NCBI GenBank assembly: GCA_964496505.1
Contig: CAZBZV010000038.1
Location: forward strand, 1-42,833
Length of the DNA stretch: 42,833 bases
Direction: 5' to 3'
Source of the DNA: JAABVY01 sp964496505
GTDB taxonomy: Bacteria > Zixibacteria > MSB-5A5 > JAABVY01
The number at the start of each line of letters is the position of its first letter. The stretch's first letter is position 1. Below are positions 8,219-15,913 of this stretch, piece after piece. The notes beneath the pieces were generated by a model. The model did no database searches and had not been told where the DNA came from. It worked only from the letters and a program-made list of their open reading frames with translations. Position numbers and translations under genes: made by a program.

Positions 8219-8287
8219 ATTTTTATTGTGCCTGCGTACGTCCTCGTGCGCAGCGTGAGATTTCTCTGGGCGTGTATCTCCCCTCCA

Positions 8288-8427
8288 GGGTGCCCAATCC
8301 CCGATCTGGCCGAAGGCCGGTGAGGGGTAGGATTGTAAATTACATAGCAGGGCAGGCTTGCGAATCCGTCAAAAGCCTGGGTGCCCCATCCCCGAGCAGG
8401 CCGAAGGCCGGTGAGGGGTGGGATTAC
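8288..8427. repeat. Direct repeat pair, 49-base unit
   Basis: Copies at 8288-8336 and 8379-8427 share GGTGCCC, ATCCCCGA, GGCCGAAGGCCGGTGAGGGG and GGATT with only a few differences. Each unit has an internal GGCC-GAA-GGCC hairpin and outer CCCC/GGGG arms. Confidence 0.85.
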
Positions 8428-8449
8428 AGCCCAAATATTATGAAGGTAC

Positions 8450-8517
8450 CCGCCACAAACTCGCTTTGTGGCGGAGGATTGATTCAAAGATCGCCGACAG
8501 AGCAAGCTTGTCGGCGG
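8450..8517. repeat. Two simple hairpins
   Basis: CCGCCACAAA (8450-8459) pairs with TTTGTGGCGG (8465-8474), and CGCCGACA (8492-8499) pairs with TGTCGGCG (8509-8516). They belong to the palindrome cluster and lack T-runs. Confidence 0.7.
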
Positions 8518-8547
8518 CACCCAATAAACACAGCATCATAAATAAGT

Positions 8548-8660
8548 GTAGGGAAAAACCCGAAGCGAAGCGGAGTGGTTTTGCCTATTTGTTTTCAGGC
8601 AAAAAGAGGATAGGCAGAATCACTCCGCTCCATTTCATTCCGCTTCGGATTCTACCCTAC
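8548..8660. repeat. 113-base inverted repeat, MITE-like
   Basis: The ends GTAGGG and CCCTAC are inverted, with inner arms CGAAGCG/CGCTTCG, AGCGGAGTG/CACTCCGCT and GCCTAT/ATAGGC. The right half matches family B at 141-185 and 1304-1342. It has no coding capacity, so if it is mobile it depends on an enzyme encoded elsewhere. Confidence 0.7.
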
Positions 8661-8679
8661 ATTTAACTGAATAGTCATT

Positions 8680-8746
8680 GGGTGCCCCAAGCTTCAGGGC
8701 TTGGGATGCTTTTATATCAAACTCAATCTAAAGATTGGGGCACCCT
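8680..8746. repeat. Intergenic repeat family C, second copy
   Basis: GGGTGCCCCAAGCTTCAG and ATCTAAAGATTGGGGCACCC are inverted ends. It matches 2116-2186 in arms and length, with a different middle. Confidence 0.7.
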
Positions 8747-8763
8747 GAATCTCTTACGAATCA

Positions 8764-8792
8764 TAAAAATTCTTCACTTCGTTCAGAATGAC
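8764..8792. repeat. Half copy of repeat family A
   Basis: AATTCTTCACTTCG followed by TTCAGAATGAC is the right arm of the palindrome found in full at 13450-13525. Confidence 0.6.
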
Positions 8793-8806
8793 ATTTCCCT
8801 GCCACA

Positions 8807-8880
8807 GATTCGTGCGTCGTGTACGTCCTCGTGCACGACGATTTTCCCGGGCGCACCGGGATGTACGCCCGGCACGAATC
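8807..8880. repeat. Nested cruciform element
   Basis: Outer arms GATTCGTGC (8807-8815) and GCACGAATC (8872-8880) enclose two inner hairpins: CGTCGTGTACG/CGTGCACGACG (8815-8840, one mismatch) and CCGGGCG/CGCCCGG (8847-8872). Confidence 0.7.
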
Positions 8881-8897
8881 CAGATCAATGCCCACCA

Positions 8898-8927
8898 CAA
8901 AAAAAGGCGCCGGGGAAACGGCGCCTC
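8898..8927 (-). terminator. Rho-independent terminator
   Basis: On the minus strand GGCGCCG pairs with CGGCGCC around TTTCCC, followed by a T-run (8905-8899). It ends the transcript of the gene at 8962-9780. Confidence 0.92.
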
Positions 8928-8961
8928 AAATTCAAAGAAAATCCTTCTGGCAGGTATTGAT

Positions 8962-9780
8962 TTATTTCATCATTACCATCTTCTTGATTTCCTTATACTG
9001 ACCGGAGGTCAGACGATAGAAGTAAACACCACTGGCGACAGTGCTGCCAAACTCATCATCACCATTCCAGGTAACAGTATAATTGCCGGCATCCTGATAC
9101 TCATTTATCAGAGTCTTGACCTTCTGGCCGAGAATGTTGTAAACCTCGACGTTTACCATTCCAGCTTCAGGAAGGGCGTATGAGATATCGGTGGTCGGGT
9201 TGAACGGGTTCGGGGCATTCTGAGCGAGATTGAACTGCTCGGGAATTACCGCGCCGCCGCTTCTCAGGACGACACCGTTCTCGAAAGTCGGATTGACTGT
9301 TTTCACGACCGGTACATTGTCCTCATACTCGTTGTAAACGAGGCTGAGTTCATGGCTGGGCGCTTCCGAGGTATACGGAGTCACCTCAAATTCGGTCAGA
9401 GAAAGATCATCAACACGGAATACCAGGTTGGCAACTACAGCATCGTTACCGACAGCAGCTTTCGAAAGAGCAGGCTTCTGCTCGTAAACCATGCTGATCA
9501 GTCCGATGGTGACACGGTTGTTGGCTTCATCGATATTGGCCAGTTTTGCGTCAAAGTAGCTGACTCTGTTGGTGAACTCAACGTCAGTCAATGTTACACC
9601 ATCGCTGTATTCCAGCGGGATGTCCATAGCCATAATATCCTGATCGTTGGATACCATCAGGGGAACTGTGACTACATCGTCATTCCAGGTAGCCTCGCCC
9701 AGGCGGACAGTATTGCCAGCCATCAGCATCGGCACCATCAGGAAGATTGCCAGTACGGCCATTACGCTAACACGTTTCAT
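8962..9780 (-). CDS. Secreted cohesin-like protein with FlgD/T9SS-type tail
   Basis: The 272-residue product has a signal peptide (cut near LMAGN), a cohesin-like beta domain at about 22-160 (IMAMDIPLEYSDG, VSYFDAKLANID, NNRVTIGLISM, DAVVANLVFRV) and a C-terminal domain of about 85 residues beginning NPFNPTTDISYALPEAG and running through YNILGQKVKTL and GVYFYRLTSG. The last domain is the FlgD-like Ig fold / type A sorting domain typical of secreted proteins in the FCB group, thought to direct export or surface attachment. The ATG at 9780 is preferred over one 13 codons upstream, because the signal peptide starts there and GGAGGGGG lies ahead of it. A promoter is at 9917-9945 and a terminator at 8898-8927. 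Confidence 0.85.
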   Translation of the reverse strand: MKRVSVMAVLAIFLMVPMLMAGNTVRLGEATWNDDVVTVPLMVSNDQDIMAMDIPLEYSDGVTLTDVEFTNRVSYFDAKLANIDEANNRVTIGLISMVYEQKPALSKAAVGNDAVVANLVFRVDDLSLTEFEVTPYTSEAPSHELSLVYNEYEDNVPVVKTVNPTFENGVVLRSGGAVIPEQFNLAQNAPNPFNPTTDISYALPEAGMVNVEVYNILGQKVKTLINEYQDAGNYTVTWNGDDEFGSTVASGVYFYRLTSGQYKEIKKMVMMK

Positions 9781-9916
9781 CAGGTAACCACCCCCTCCTA
9801 AGGGTTTGAGTGTTTCCATAAAATTACTCCATAAATTTTATTTGCGAAATCAGCTAATCGTTAATGGCGTGCCCAGTTACGTAAGGTACTACATCTATGT
9901 AGCTCTGACCACACCC

Positions 9917-9945
9917 AAGATAATTTCCTATTTGACTTTTGTCAA
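9917..9945 (-). promoter_or_regulatory. Sigma-70-type promoter with long leader
   Basis: TTGACA (9945-9940) and TATCTT (9922-9917) are 17 bases apart on the minus strand. The start would be near 9910, leaving a leader of about 130 bases before the ATG at 9780. The leader holds the hairpin CTACAT-CT-ATGTAG (9889-9902). I recognise no known riboswitch. Confidence 0.55.
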
Positions 9946-9982
9946 GAAATAAAAAGTTCAACTCCCATTACATTTATGTTAG

Positions 9983-10285
9983 CTACTTGTTAAATCCGAG
10001 GATTTTTCTCCCTTCCTCCGAGATTCGTTCCGGGGTCCAGGGTGGATCCCATACAACGTTGACTTTAACATCCTCAACGCCTTCGACTTTTTCAACCTTA
10101 CTCTGTATGTCGCGGGCGATTAATGAATGCATGGGACAACCGGGGGCGGTAAGGGTCATATCGATTTCGACATTCCCATTGTCGGAACGGATATCATATA
10201 TCAAACCGAGATCGAGCACATTTAACGGGATCTCGGGGTCGTAACATTCTTTCAAAGCAGCCTCTATTTTCTCCTTGCTTGCCAT
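9983..10285 (-). CDS. DUF59/MIP18-family iron-sulfur assembly-type protein
   Basis: This 100-residue cytoplasmic protein belongs to the MIP18 (DUF59) family, relatives of SufT and PaaD that help insert or mature iron-sulfur clusters. Seen are DPEIPLNVLDLGLIYDI near the N-terminus and TAPGCPMHSLIARDI with the conserved cysteine, then VWDPPWTPERIS near the end. The ATG at 10285 is used because AGGAG lies seven bases upstream; an ATG 14 codons earlier has no such site. It is downstream of a GNAT gene on the same strand (86 bases) and may share its transcript. No suf or isc genes are near, so the target is unknown. Confidence 0.9.
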   Translation of the reverse strand: MASKEKIEAALKECYDPEIPLNVLDLGLIYDIRSDNGNVEIDMTLTAPGCPMHSLIARDIQSKVEKVEGVEDVKVNVVWDPPWTPERISEEGRKILGFNK

Positions 10286-10371
10286 AAAAACGCTCCTGTT
10301 CGTCGTTGTTTCACGATTATGCAACAACGAACAGCCTCTCTCTGTTTCCTTATGTCGGGGAAAATAATAAA

Positions 10372-11313
10372 CTAAAGATTTTTAACTCCTTGTCCTGTAT
10401 GGTATACAAAATTGAAGCATTTTCGTTTCAATTTAAATTTAAAATTTTTGTAAATTTTCAAAGCCGTCTCATTTCCCGCGGAAACCATAAGCACACCCCT
10501 GTTGTAGCCCGACTTTTTCATGCCATCCAGGGTTCGGAAAAACAGATATTTGCCCAACCCCCGCCCCTGAAAATCCGGATCGACAACCAGATTGGAGATC
10601 CACAGATCCGCCCCGGATCGGGTGCAGTAAATGGCGCCCACAAGTCTATTTCGGCTCATAGCAAACCAGCTCATGTTCCGCTCGAAAAAGGCCGTGCTTG
10701 AATGCACGATCCTGAGTGAGGGCGGCTCAATGCCGATATCTGTCAGTATATCGATTATACGTTCATCGGGATGATTTTTATAAGCCCTTTTGTCGAGAAC
10801 AGTAATATTTTGATCCAGAAGCCGGCTGTACTTTTTCAAAGTGATACCCTCGGGGCGCTTTGGGGCTTGAATCTCATAACGGGTCGAATATTCCATCTTG
10901 TATCTTTCCATAATCTCGAATCCCGCTTCCGCAAACAGCCTCTTCTGGTCTTCGATCTCCATATCCGGCAATGGCTCGGGAAAAACAATCGACTTCTGCC
11001 AGAACTCATCTCGAAACTCGCTGACAAGTTCTGCCAGCAGTTTCTCCCGTTTCTCGACATCCTCAACATAGACCAGCGAAGCCAGAATCGAACGCTTGCC
11101 TGTCTTGAATAGAATAAATCCCGCCACACGCTCGTCTTCGACTAACACCATTGCCTTTTCCCCGCCCCCGGTAATTTTCTCGATCATCAGGTTTACCCAG
11201 GCCGGACCGACTATCATTTCGCCGAACTTATTCTGGCCCTGCCTGTACTTTTCGAGCAGTCTGTCGAGCCGGATCAATTCCGGCCCCTGAAGAATCATGG
11301 TCTCGCTCATCAC
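10372..11313 (-). CDS. GNAT-family N-acetyltransferase
   Basis: The C-terminal half is a GNAT domain: after GAIYCTRSG come the strand and acetyl-CoA loop NLVVDPDFQGRGLGKYLF (Q/RxxGxG at 249-254), then NETALKIYKNFKF, the usual end motif. The N-terminal half (about 1-170) looks like a second, decayed GNAT-like unit, with GFILFKTGKRS followed by VYVEDVEKREKLLAEL. It would transfer an acetyl group to an amine, but the substrate cannot be told. Two adjacent ATGs are possible starts. The gene is divergent from the OPT transporter. Confidence 0.85.
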   Translation of the reverse strand: MMSETMILQGPELIRLDRLLEKYRQGQNKFGEMIVGPAWVNLMIEKITGGGEKAMVLVEDERVAGFILFKTGKRSILASLVYVEDVEKREKLLAELVSEFRDEFWQKSIVFPEPLPDMEIEDQKRLFAEAGFEIMERYKMEYSTRYEIQAPKRPEGITLKKYSRLLDQNITVLDKRAYKNHPDERIIDILTDIGIEPPSLRIVHSSTAFFERNMSWFAMSRNRLVGAIYCTRSGADLWISNLVVDPDFQGRGLGKYLFFRTLDGMKKSGYNRGVLMVSAGNETALKIYKNFKFKLKRKCFNFVYHTGQGVKNL

Positions 11314-11380
11314 CTTACCTTGAAAGCATCAACAGCAGGCATTATAAGGAGAGAGCCTGTCCTTTCCAACCAGTTTTTAC

Positions 11381-11409
11381 TTGACACATAGCGGGCCCGC
11401 AAATAGCTT
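11381..11409 (+). promoter_or_regulatory. Possible sigma-70 promoter of the OPT transporter
   Basis: TTGACA (11381-11386), 17 bases, then TAGCTT (11404-11409), a weak -10. A start near 11416 gives a leader of about 31 bases. Confidence 0.4.
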
Positions 11410-11446
11410 TCGGGAAAATTATTTTTGTGCATCTTGAAGGAGGATC

Positions 11447-13438
11447 ATGGCCGAAAAAAATTCCACTCAACAGGAATTCACACCCTATGTTTCCTCGAAT
11501 AAGCCGCAATCTGAAATAACCCTGCGAGCAATAATACTGGGCGCGCTGATATCGATTATCTTCGGTGTCGGCAACGCTTATATCGGGCTGAGATACGGTA
11601 TGACTGTCTCGGCCTCGCTGCCGGCGGCGGTTATTTCGATGGCTATTTTACGCGGCCTTTTCAAGCGGGCCTCGGTACTGGAAAACAATATGGTCCAGAC
11701 CATCGGCTCCGCAGGCGAATCTCTGGCCGCCGGTGTGATATTTACATTCCCAGCGTTTTTGATCTGGGAGGCGCATAACACTCTTGGGATAAACGAGATA
11801 TTCAAGCTCGGAGGTCTCGAGGTTGTGGCACTCTCGCTTCTGGGCGGAGCGATGGGGATCTTCCTGATGATTCCGCTGCGCCGTTATCTGGTGGAAAAGG
11901 AGCACGGCAAGCTCAAATTCCCCGAAGGTACAGCCTGCGCCGAGATCATAGTTGCGGGAGATAAAGGCGGCGCCCGTGCCAAAACGGTCTTCTGGGGCAT
12001 CGGATTCGGTGCGGTTTACAAAGCCCTGATGGCAGGCGGAATCTTCTGGAATGAGTTTCCCACCAAGGATTTGAAGTTCAAGCCTATGGACGGCGGTATG
12101 ATCGGCCTCGACAGCACCCCTGCCCTTCTGGGTGTGGGCTATATTATCGGGCCAAGAATTGCCGCCCTGATGCTGGCCGGGGCTGTGCTTGGCTACCTGG
12201 GGATTGCACCTCTGGCCAAGTATATCGGCCTTGACTATCTTCTGGCTCACGGTCCGGCGGGTATGGTTCCGGACGAAGTCACCAATTCATTTATTCGCAA
12301 TCACATAATAAAATATCTGGGAGTGGGCGCGGTTTCAATAGGCGGATTCGTCAGCCTGATAAAATCATTCCCGACAATTATCCAGTCATTTGCCACAGGT
12401 TTCAGACAAATCGTAAAACGCGGCTCGAAAGAGGAGCAGGAAGACGTGCCCAGAACCCAGAAAGATTTGCCCATGTCAACCGTTTTGATCGGCACTCTTC
12501 TGGTAATCATCGCACTCTGGGTTTATCCCGGTACCAATATCAATATCATCGCAATCGGCCTGACTGTGGTCTTCGGGTTCTTCTTCATCGTGGTGGCGGC
12601 ACGGATTGTCGGTATTGTCGGATCGTCGTCATCGCCTGTTTCGGGCATGACTATCGCCACGCTTCTGGTAACCTGTCTGGTTCTGGCATCCTTTGGAATC
12701 TCGGGTGCGGTTGGCATGGTTACCGCTATGACAATCGGCGCGGTGGTTTGTATTTCGGTCTGTCTTTCCGGAGATATCGCACAGGATCTCAAAACCGGAT
12801 ATCTTCTGGGCGCCACGCCGCGCAAGATGCAGATGATGGAGTTCGTGGGTCTGACGGCTTCGGCGCTTACTATGGGCATGGTTCTCTTTCTATTGGTCGA
12901 CACATACGGCATTGTACCCTCGGCCGAGCATCCCGATCCCCTGCTTGCGCCACAGGCCAATGTTATGGCTGCGGTTGTGCAGGGTATCCTGGGCGGTGAA
13001 CTGCCCTGGGAGTTTATCATCGCCGGCGGTATGATCGCGCTTGCGGTGGAATTTTTGGGCGTGAGTTCCCTGCCATTTGCAATCGGGCTTTATCTTCCGC
13101 TCGATCTTTCAACACCGATTATGTGCGGCGGTTTGCTGGCGCTGATGGTTAGAAAAACTACAAAGGATATCGGAAGATACAAGGTACGCGAGCAGAAAGG
13201 AGTGCTATTCGGCTCCGGAATTGTGGCGGGTGACGCCCTAATCGGGGTTGGCGTGGCATTGCTTCTGTATATGTCGGATAAGGTAGCATTCTTCGCACCT
13301 TATAAGGACTATGTCGAGAAGCATTCGGCTGAGTCGTTCTTCGGCGCACCGTGGGGCGATATACTTTCGCTGGGAGCTTTCGCAGTCCTGATGGCTATCT
13401 TCTGGCAGTTCACGCGGCATAACAAGAGCGAAATATAG
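11447..13438 (+). CDS. OPT-family oligopeptide transporter
   Basis: This 663-residue inner-membrane protein of the OPT family would import oligopeptides by proton symport; some members move metal-chelate complexes. It has about 14-16 hydrophobic segments. Family hallmarks include the first transmembrane region with GNAYIGLRYGMTVSASLPAA, the loop KFPEGTACAEIIVAGDKGG, SSPVSGMTIATLLVTC, and SGDIAQDLKTGYLLGATPRK. Length and start are normal; GGAGG lies four bases before the ATG. It stands alone, with a repeat after its end. With the M29 aminopeptidase elsewhere in the window it fits a peptide-using lifestyle, though the two are not linked. Confidence 0.95.
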   Translation: MAEKNSTQQEFTPYVSSNKPQSEITLRAIILGALISIIFGVGNAYIGLRYGMTVSASLPAAVISMAILRGLFKRASVLENNMVQTIGSAGESLAAGVIFTFPAFLIWEAHNTLGINEIFKLGGLEVVALSLLGGAMGIFLMIPLRRYLVEKEHGKLKFPEGTACAEIIVAGDKGGARAKTVFWGIGFGAVYKALMAGGIFWNEFPTKDLKFKPMDGGMIGLDSTPALLGVGYIIGPRIAALMLAGAVLGYLGIAPLAKYIGLDYLLAHGPAGMVPDEVTNSFIRNHIIKYLGVGAVSIGGFVSLIKSFPTIIQSFATGFRQIVKRGSKEEQEDVPRTQKDLPMSTVLIGTLLVIIALWVYPGTNINIIAIGLTVVFGFFFIVVAARIVGIVGSSSSPVSGMTIATLLVTCLVLASFGISGAVGMVTAMTIGAVVCISVCLSGDIAQDLKTGYLLGATPRKMQMMEFVGLTASALTMGMVLFLLVDTYGIVPSAEHPDPLLAPQANVMAAVVQGILGGELPWEFIIAGGMIALAVEFLGVSSLPFAIGLYLPLDLSTPIMCGGLLALMVRKTTKDIGRYKVREQKGVLFGSGIVAGDALIGVGVALLLYMSDKVAFFAPYKDYVEKHSAESFFGAPWGDILSLGAFAVLMAIFWQFTRHNKSEI

Positions 13439-13449
13439 CGGATATAAGA

Positions 13450-13525
13450 TGTCATTCTGAGGGAGTGAAACGACCGAAGAATCTTTCACGAATTATAAAG
13501 ATCCTTCGCTTCGCTCAGGATGACT
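13450..13525. repeat. Intergenic repeat family A, full copy
   Basis: GTCATTCTGAGGGAGTG and CGAAGAATCTTTCA form the left arm; AAAGATCCTTCG and CTCAGGATGAC the right. The two arms are an imperfect inverted repeat of about 30 bases each. Confidence 0.85.
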
Positions 13526-13621
13526 GGCTTTTGGATATCGGGGTGAAGATGTAAAAATCTTCACCCTCTTTTCTTGGAATCTGATTGAATCTGCCGGTTT
13601 ATTAGCTTAAATTAATGACTT

Positions 13622-15775
13622 ATGAAAAATCAGATGGATAGATTAAAGAATCTGGATAGATATGCGCTGTTAATATTTTTGGGCGCATTGGCTCTCAGGT
13701 TACTGTACCTCTATCAGATTCAGAACAGCCCCTTTTTGAATTATCCGCAGATTGATGCACTCTGGCATCATCTCTGGGCCAAATCAATTGCCTCCGGGAA
13801 TATCCTCGGCGATGAGGTCTTTTTCCGCGCGCCGTTATATCCGTACTTTCTGGGATTGATATATTCGATATTCGGGGAAGGCCCGATTGCGCCGAGAATT
13901 ATCCAGTCGATCCTCGGTTCGCTCTCATGTGTGTTGATATACTTAATTGCGCTGCGACTATTCAACAGGCGTACTGCCCTGATGGCGGGAATTATTGCGG
14001 CAATTTATTCAGTTCTGATTTACTTCGACAATGAGCTTCTTATAACCAGCCTGTTTGTATTTCTGGTATTGCTCTTTTTCTATCTTTCCATAAACACCCA
14101 AATCTCATCCTCAAAAAAACGGCTGTATTTGATCGGCCTGGTTATGGGTCTGGCGGCTATCGCTCGTCCAACCGTTTTGATCACTCTGCCGATTTTGGTT
14201 GTCTATCTCTTTTTCTATCGTGTCAAGCCGATTCGCTTTAAGAATAAGCTTATCGGAGTAGCTATTCTATTTGCAGGTATCCTGACCGCTATACTTCCTG
14301 TAACTATTCGCAATTACGCTGTTGGAAACGATATTGTCCTGATCTCCTACCAGGGCGGTGTAAATTTCTGGATAGGAAATAATGAGCAGGCTGACGGCAA
14401 GACTGCGGGTGCGCCGGGGCATTTCAAGGCAGTGGGAAGATATGAAGATAATGTCAAGTACAGCGCGGAGAAAGTGGCTGAGATGGATACGGGCCGGGAG
14501 ATGAAACCGCCGGAGCTGTCCTCGTACTGGTATTCGCGGGGATTCAAATTCATCTTCGAAAATCCCGGCGAATTCATGTCGCTAACCTTAAAGAAGCTGT
14601 ACTTCACATGGAACGCATACGAAATAGAAAGCAATCGCAATCTCTATACACAGCGCGAGCATTCATCACTGCTTAGGATATTACTCTGGCATAATGTACT
14701 CGGATTACCATTCGGGATTTTAGCACCCCTGGCAATAGCGGGCATCGTTTTGGCATTTCGAAACTGGAAAAGAACTTATTTTCTGTTAATCGGATTTTTA
14801 TTTTCATACCAGCTAATTCTACTGACTTTTTTCGTAACCGCCCGATTTCGCGTGCCGATGCTGCCCTTTATGATAATTCTGGCCGCAATGGCATTGGATT
14901 ATGCTATCCATAATCGCAGAAAGATTTCTAAGCTGATCACACCGGTAATTGTTTTTGCCGTATCGATTGTTGTCTGCAATACCACGCTATTTGGAGTAAA
15001 GCCTGCCGAGGAATCGCGCACGATTCAGTCCAAAGCATCTATTTTTCTCAGGCAGGGACAGGTGGATTCGGCGATTGTGTATGCTCAGAAAGCGATCGAT
15101 GAGAATCCCGACGATCCGGCCGGATATAATTTTCTGGGCACTGCTTATGAGATGGCCGGCAAGCATCAAGAGGCAGTCAACACATTCGAGAAGGCCGTGG
15201 ATCTAAATTTACAAAATGCATACGGCTACAATCATCTGGGATATAACTACTATGAACTGGGACAGCTCGAAAAAGCGGTCGTCAAATACCGACAGGCTAT
15301 TCATATTGATTCGACCGTCGTTGATGCGTATGTCTACCTGGGCAATATCTATCGCGATCTGGGCAAACAAAGCATGGCACTCGACATTTTTGAGATAGGA
15401 AAGCCGTATGCGTCCGAAAATGCCAGGTTTCTTAACAGCTATGCCAATGTTCTGCGGGAGTCCGGGCAGGAACAGGAAGCCATAGAAAATCTTAAGAAAG
15501 CCGTTGAACTCGATTCACAATACCTCCCTGCACACACAAATCTCGCAAACCTCTATTTCCAAACCGGACAGCCGATGAAAGCGGAGTCGATGTACAAAAA
15601 AGCGCTTGAGATCGATCCTGAAGATATCCAAACCAATTTGAACCTGGCCCAGCTTTATATCCGCACCAACTGGCCGGAACGCGCAAAAGAACTGATACAA
15701 AATGTGCTTAAGGATCATCCCCATCATCCGGTCGCAAACAGGCTGATGGAAATGGTTGAAGAGATGATGCAGTAG
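13622..15775 (+). CDS. GT-C glycosyltransferase fused to TPR repeats
   Basis: The first 450 or so residues are an integral membrane part with about ten hydrophobic segments and the look of GT39/ArnT-type (PMT_2) enzymes: D45 in YPQIDALWHHLWA sits in the first outer loop, where the family has its catalytic acid, and RAPLYPYFLGL follows. These enzymes use lipid-linked sugars on the outer face of the membrane. From about residue 465 there are roughly seven 34-residue TPRs, for example DPAGYNFLGTAYEMAGKHQE and LPAHTNLANLYFQTGQ. This build resembles eukaryotic TMTC O-mannosyltransferases. The TPRs probably lie in the periplasm and may hold protein acceptors, which is inference. The Shine-Dalgarno is weak. 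Repeats bound both ends. Confidence 0.85.
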   Translation: MKNQMDRLKNLDRYALLIFLGALALRLLYLYQIQNSPFLNYPQIDALWHHLWAKSIASGNILGDEVFFRAPLYPYFLGLIYSIFGEGPIAPRIIQSILGSLSCVLIYLIALRLFNRRTALMAGIIAAIYSVLIYFDNELLITSLFVFLVLLFFYLSINTQISSSKKRLYLIGLVMGLAAIARPTVLITLPILVVYLFFYRVKPIRFKNKLIGVAILFAGILTAILPVTIRNYAVGNDIVLISYQGGVNFWIGNNEQADGKTAGAPGHFKAVGRYEDNVKYSAEKVAEMDTGREMKPPELSSYWYSRGFKFIFENPGEFMSLTLKKLYFTWNAYEIESNRNLYTQREHSSLLRILLWHNVLGLPFGILAPLAIAGIVLAFRNWKRTYFLLIGFLFSYQLILLTFFVTARFRVPMLPFMIILAAMALDYAIHNRRKISKLITPVIVFAVSIVVCNTTLFGVKPAEESRTIQSKASIFLRQGQVDSAIVYAQKAIDENPDDPAGYNFLGTAYEMAGKHQEAVNTFEKAVDLNLQNAYGYNHLGYNYYELGQLEKAVVKYRQAIHIDSTVVDAYVYLGNIYRDLGKQSMALDIFEIGKPYASENARFLNSYANVLRESGQEQEAIENLKKAVELDSQYLPAHTNLANLYFQTGQPMKAESMYKKALEIDPEDIQTNLNLAQLYIRTNWPERAKELIQNVLKDHPHHPVANRLMEMVEEMMQ

Positions 15776-15807
15776 GTCATGTTCAAAAAAGCCTTTGTAC
15801 AAGAAAT

Positions 15808-15881
15808 GTCATTCTGAGCGCAGCGAAGAATCTGTATGGTTTGTAAAAGATTCTTCGGTCGTTTCTCTCTCTCAGAATGAC
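15808..15881. repeat. Intergenic repeat family A, full copy
   Basis: GTCATTCTGAG (15808-15818) and CTCAGAATGAC (15871-15881) are perfect inverted ends, with GAAGAATCT and AGATTCTTC inside. It lies between two convergent genes and could fold in both transcripts. Confidence 0.9.
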
Positions 15882-15913
15882 AGCAAAATAGATTGTTTTC
15901 GATAAATTTAAGA

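Larger units (their letters stand above)
8143..8961. other. 819-base spacer filled with palindromic repeats
   Basis: No credible gene is present; ORFs here are short and cross the repeats. In order it holds the PEP-CTERM terminator, two direct copies of a 49-base repeat, two simple hairpins, a 113-base inverted repeat, a family C element, a half copy of family A, a nested cruciform, and the terminator of the minus-strand gene at 8962. The bases at 8230-8275 look like a decayed copy of the cruciform at 8807-8880. Confidence 0.7.

Noticed and set aside
8288..8427. Possible CRISPR array from the spaced direct repeats
   Set aside because: Only two units, 49 bases long with internal palindromes, and no cas genes or regular spacers.
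7642..8520. 292-codon minus-strand frame across the PEP-CTERM gene and repeats
   Set aside because: It runs through a terminator and several palindromes, and the PEP-CTERM gene on the other strand is well supported.
8272..8960. Several frames of 60-130 codons in the repeat spacer
   Set aside because: They consist of repeat DNA and have no consistent start signal or protein-like composition.
9781..9916. Cyclic-di-GMP or other known riboswitch in the leader
   Set aside because: None of the conserved blocks of known classes could be matched by eye.
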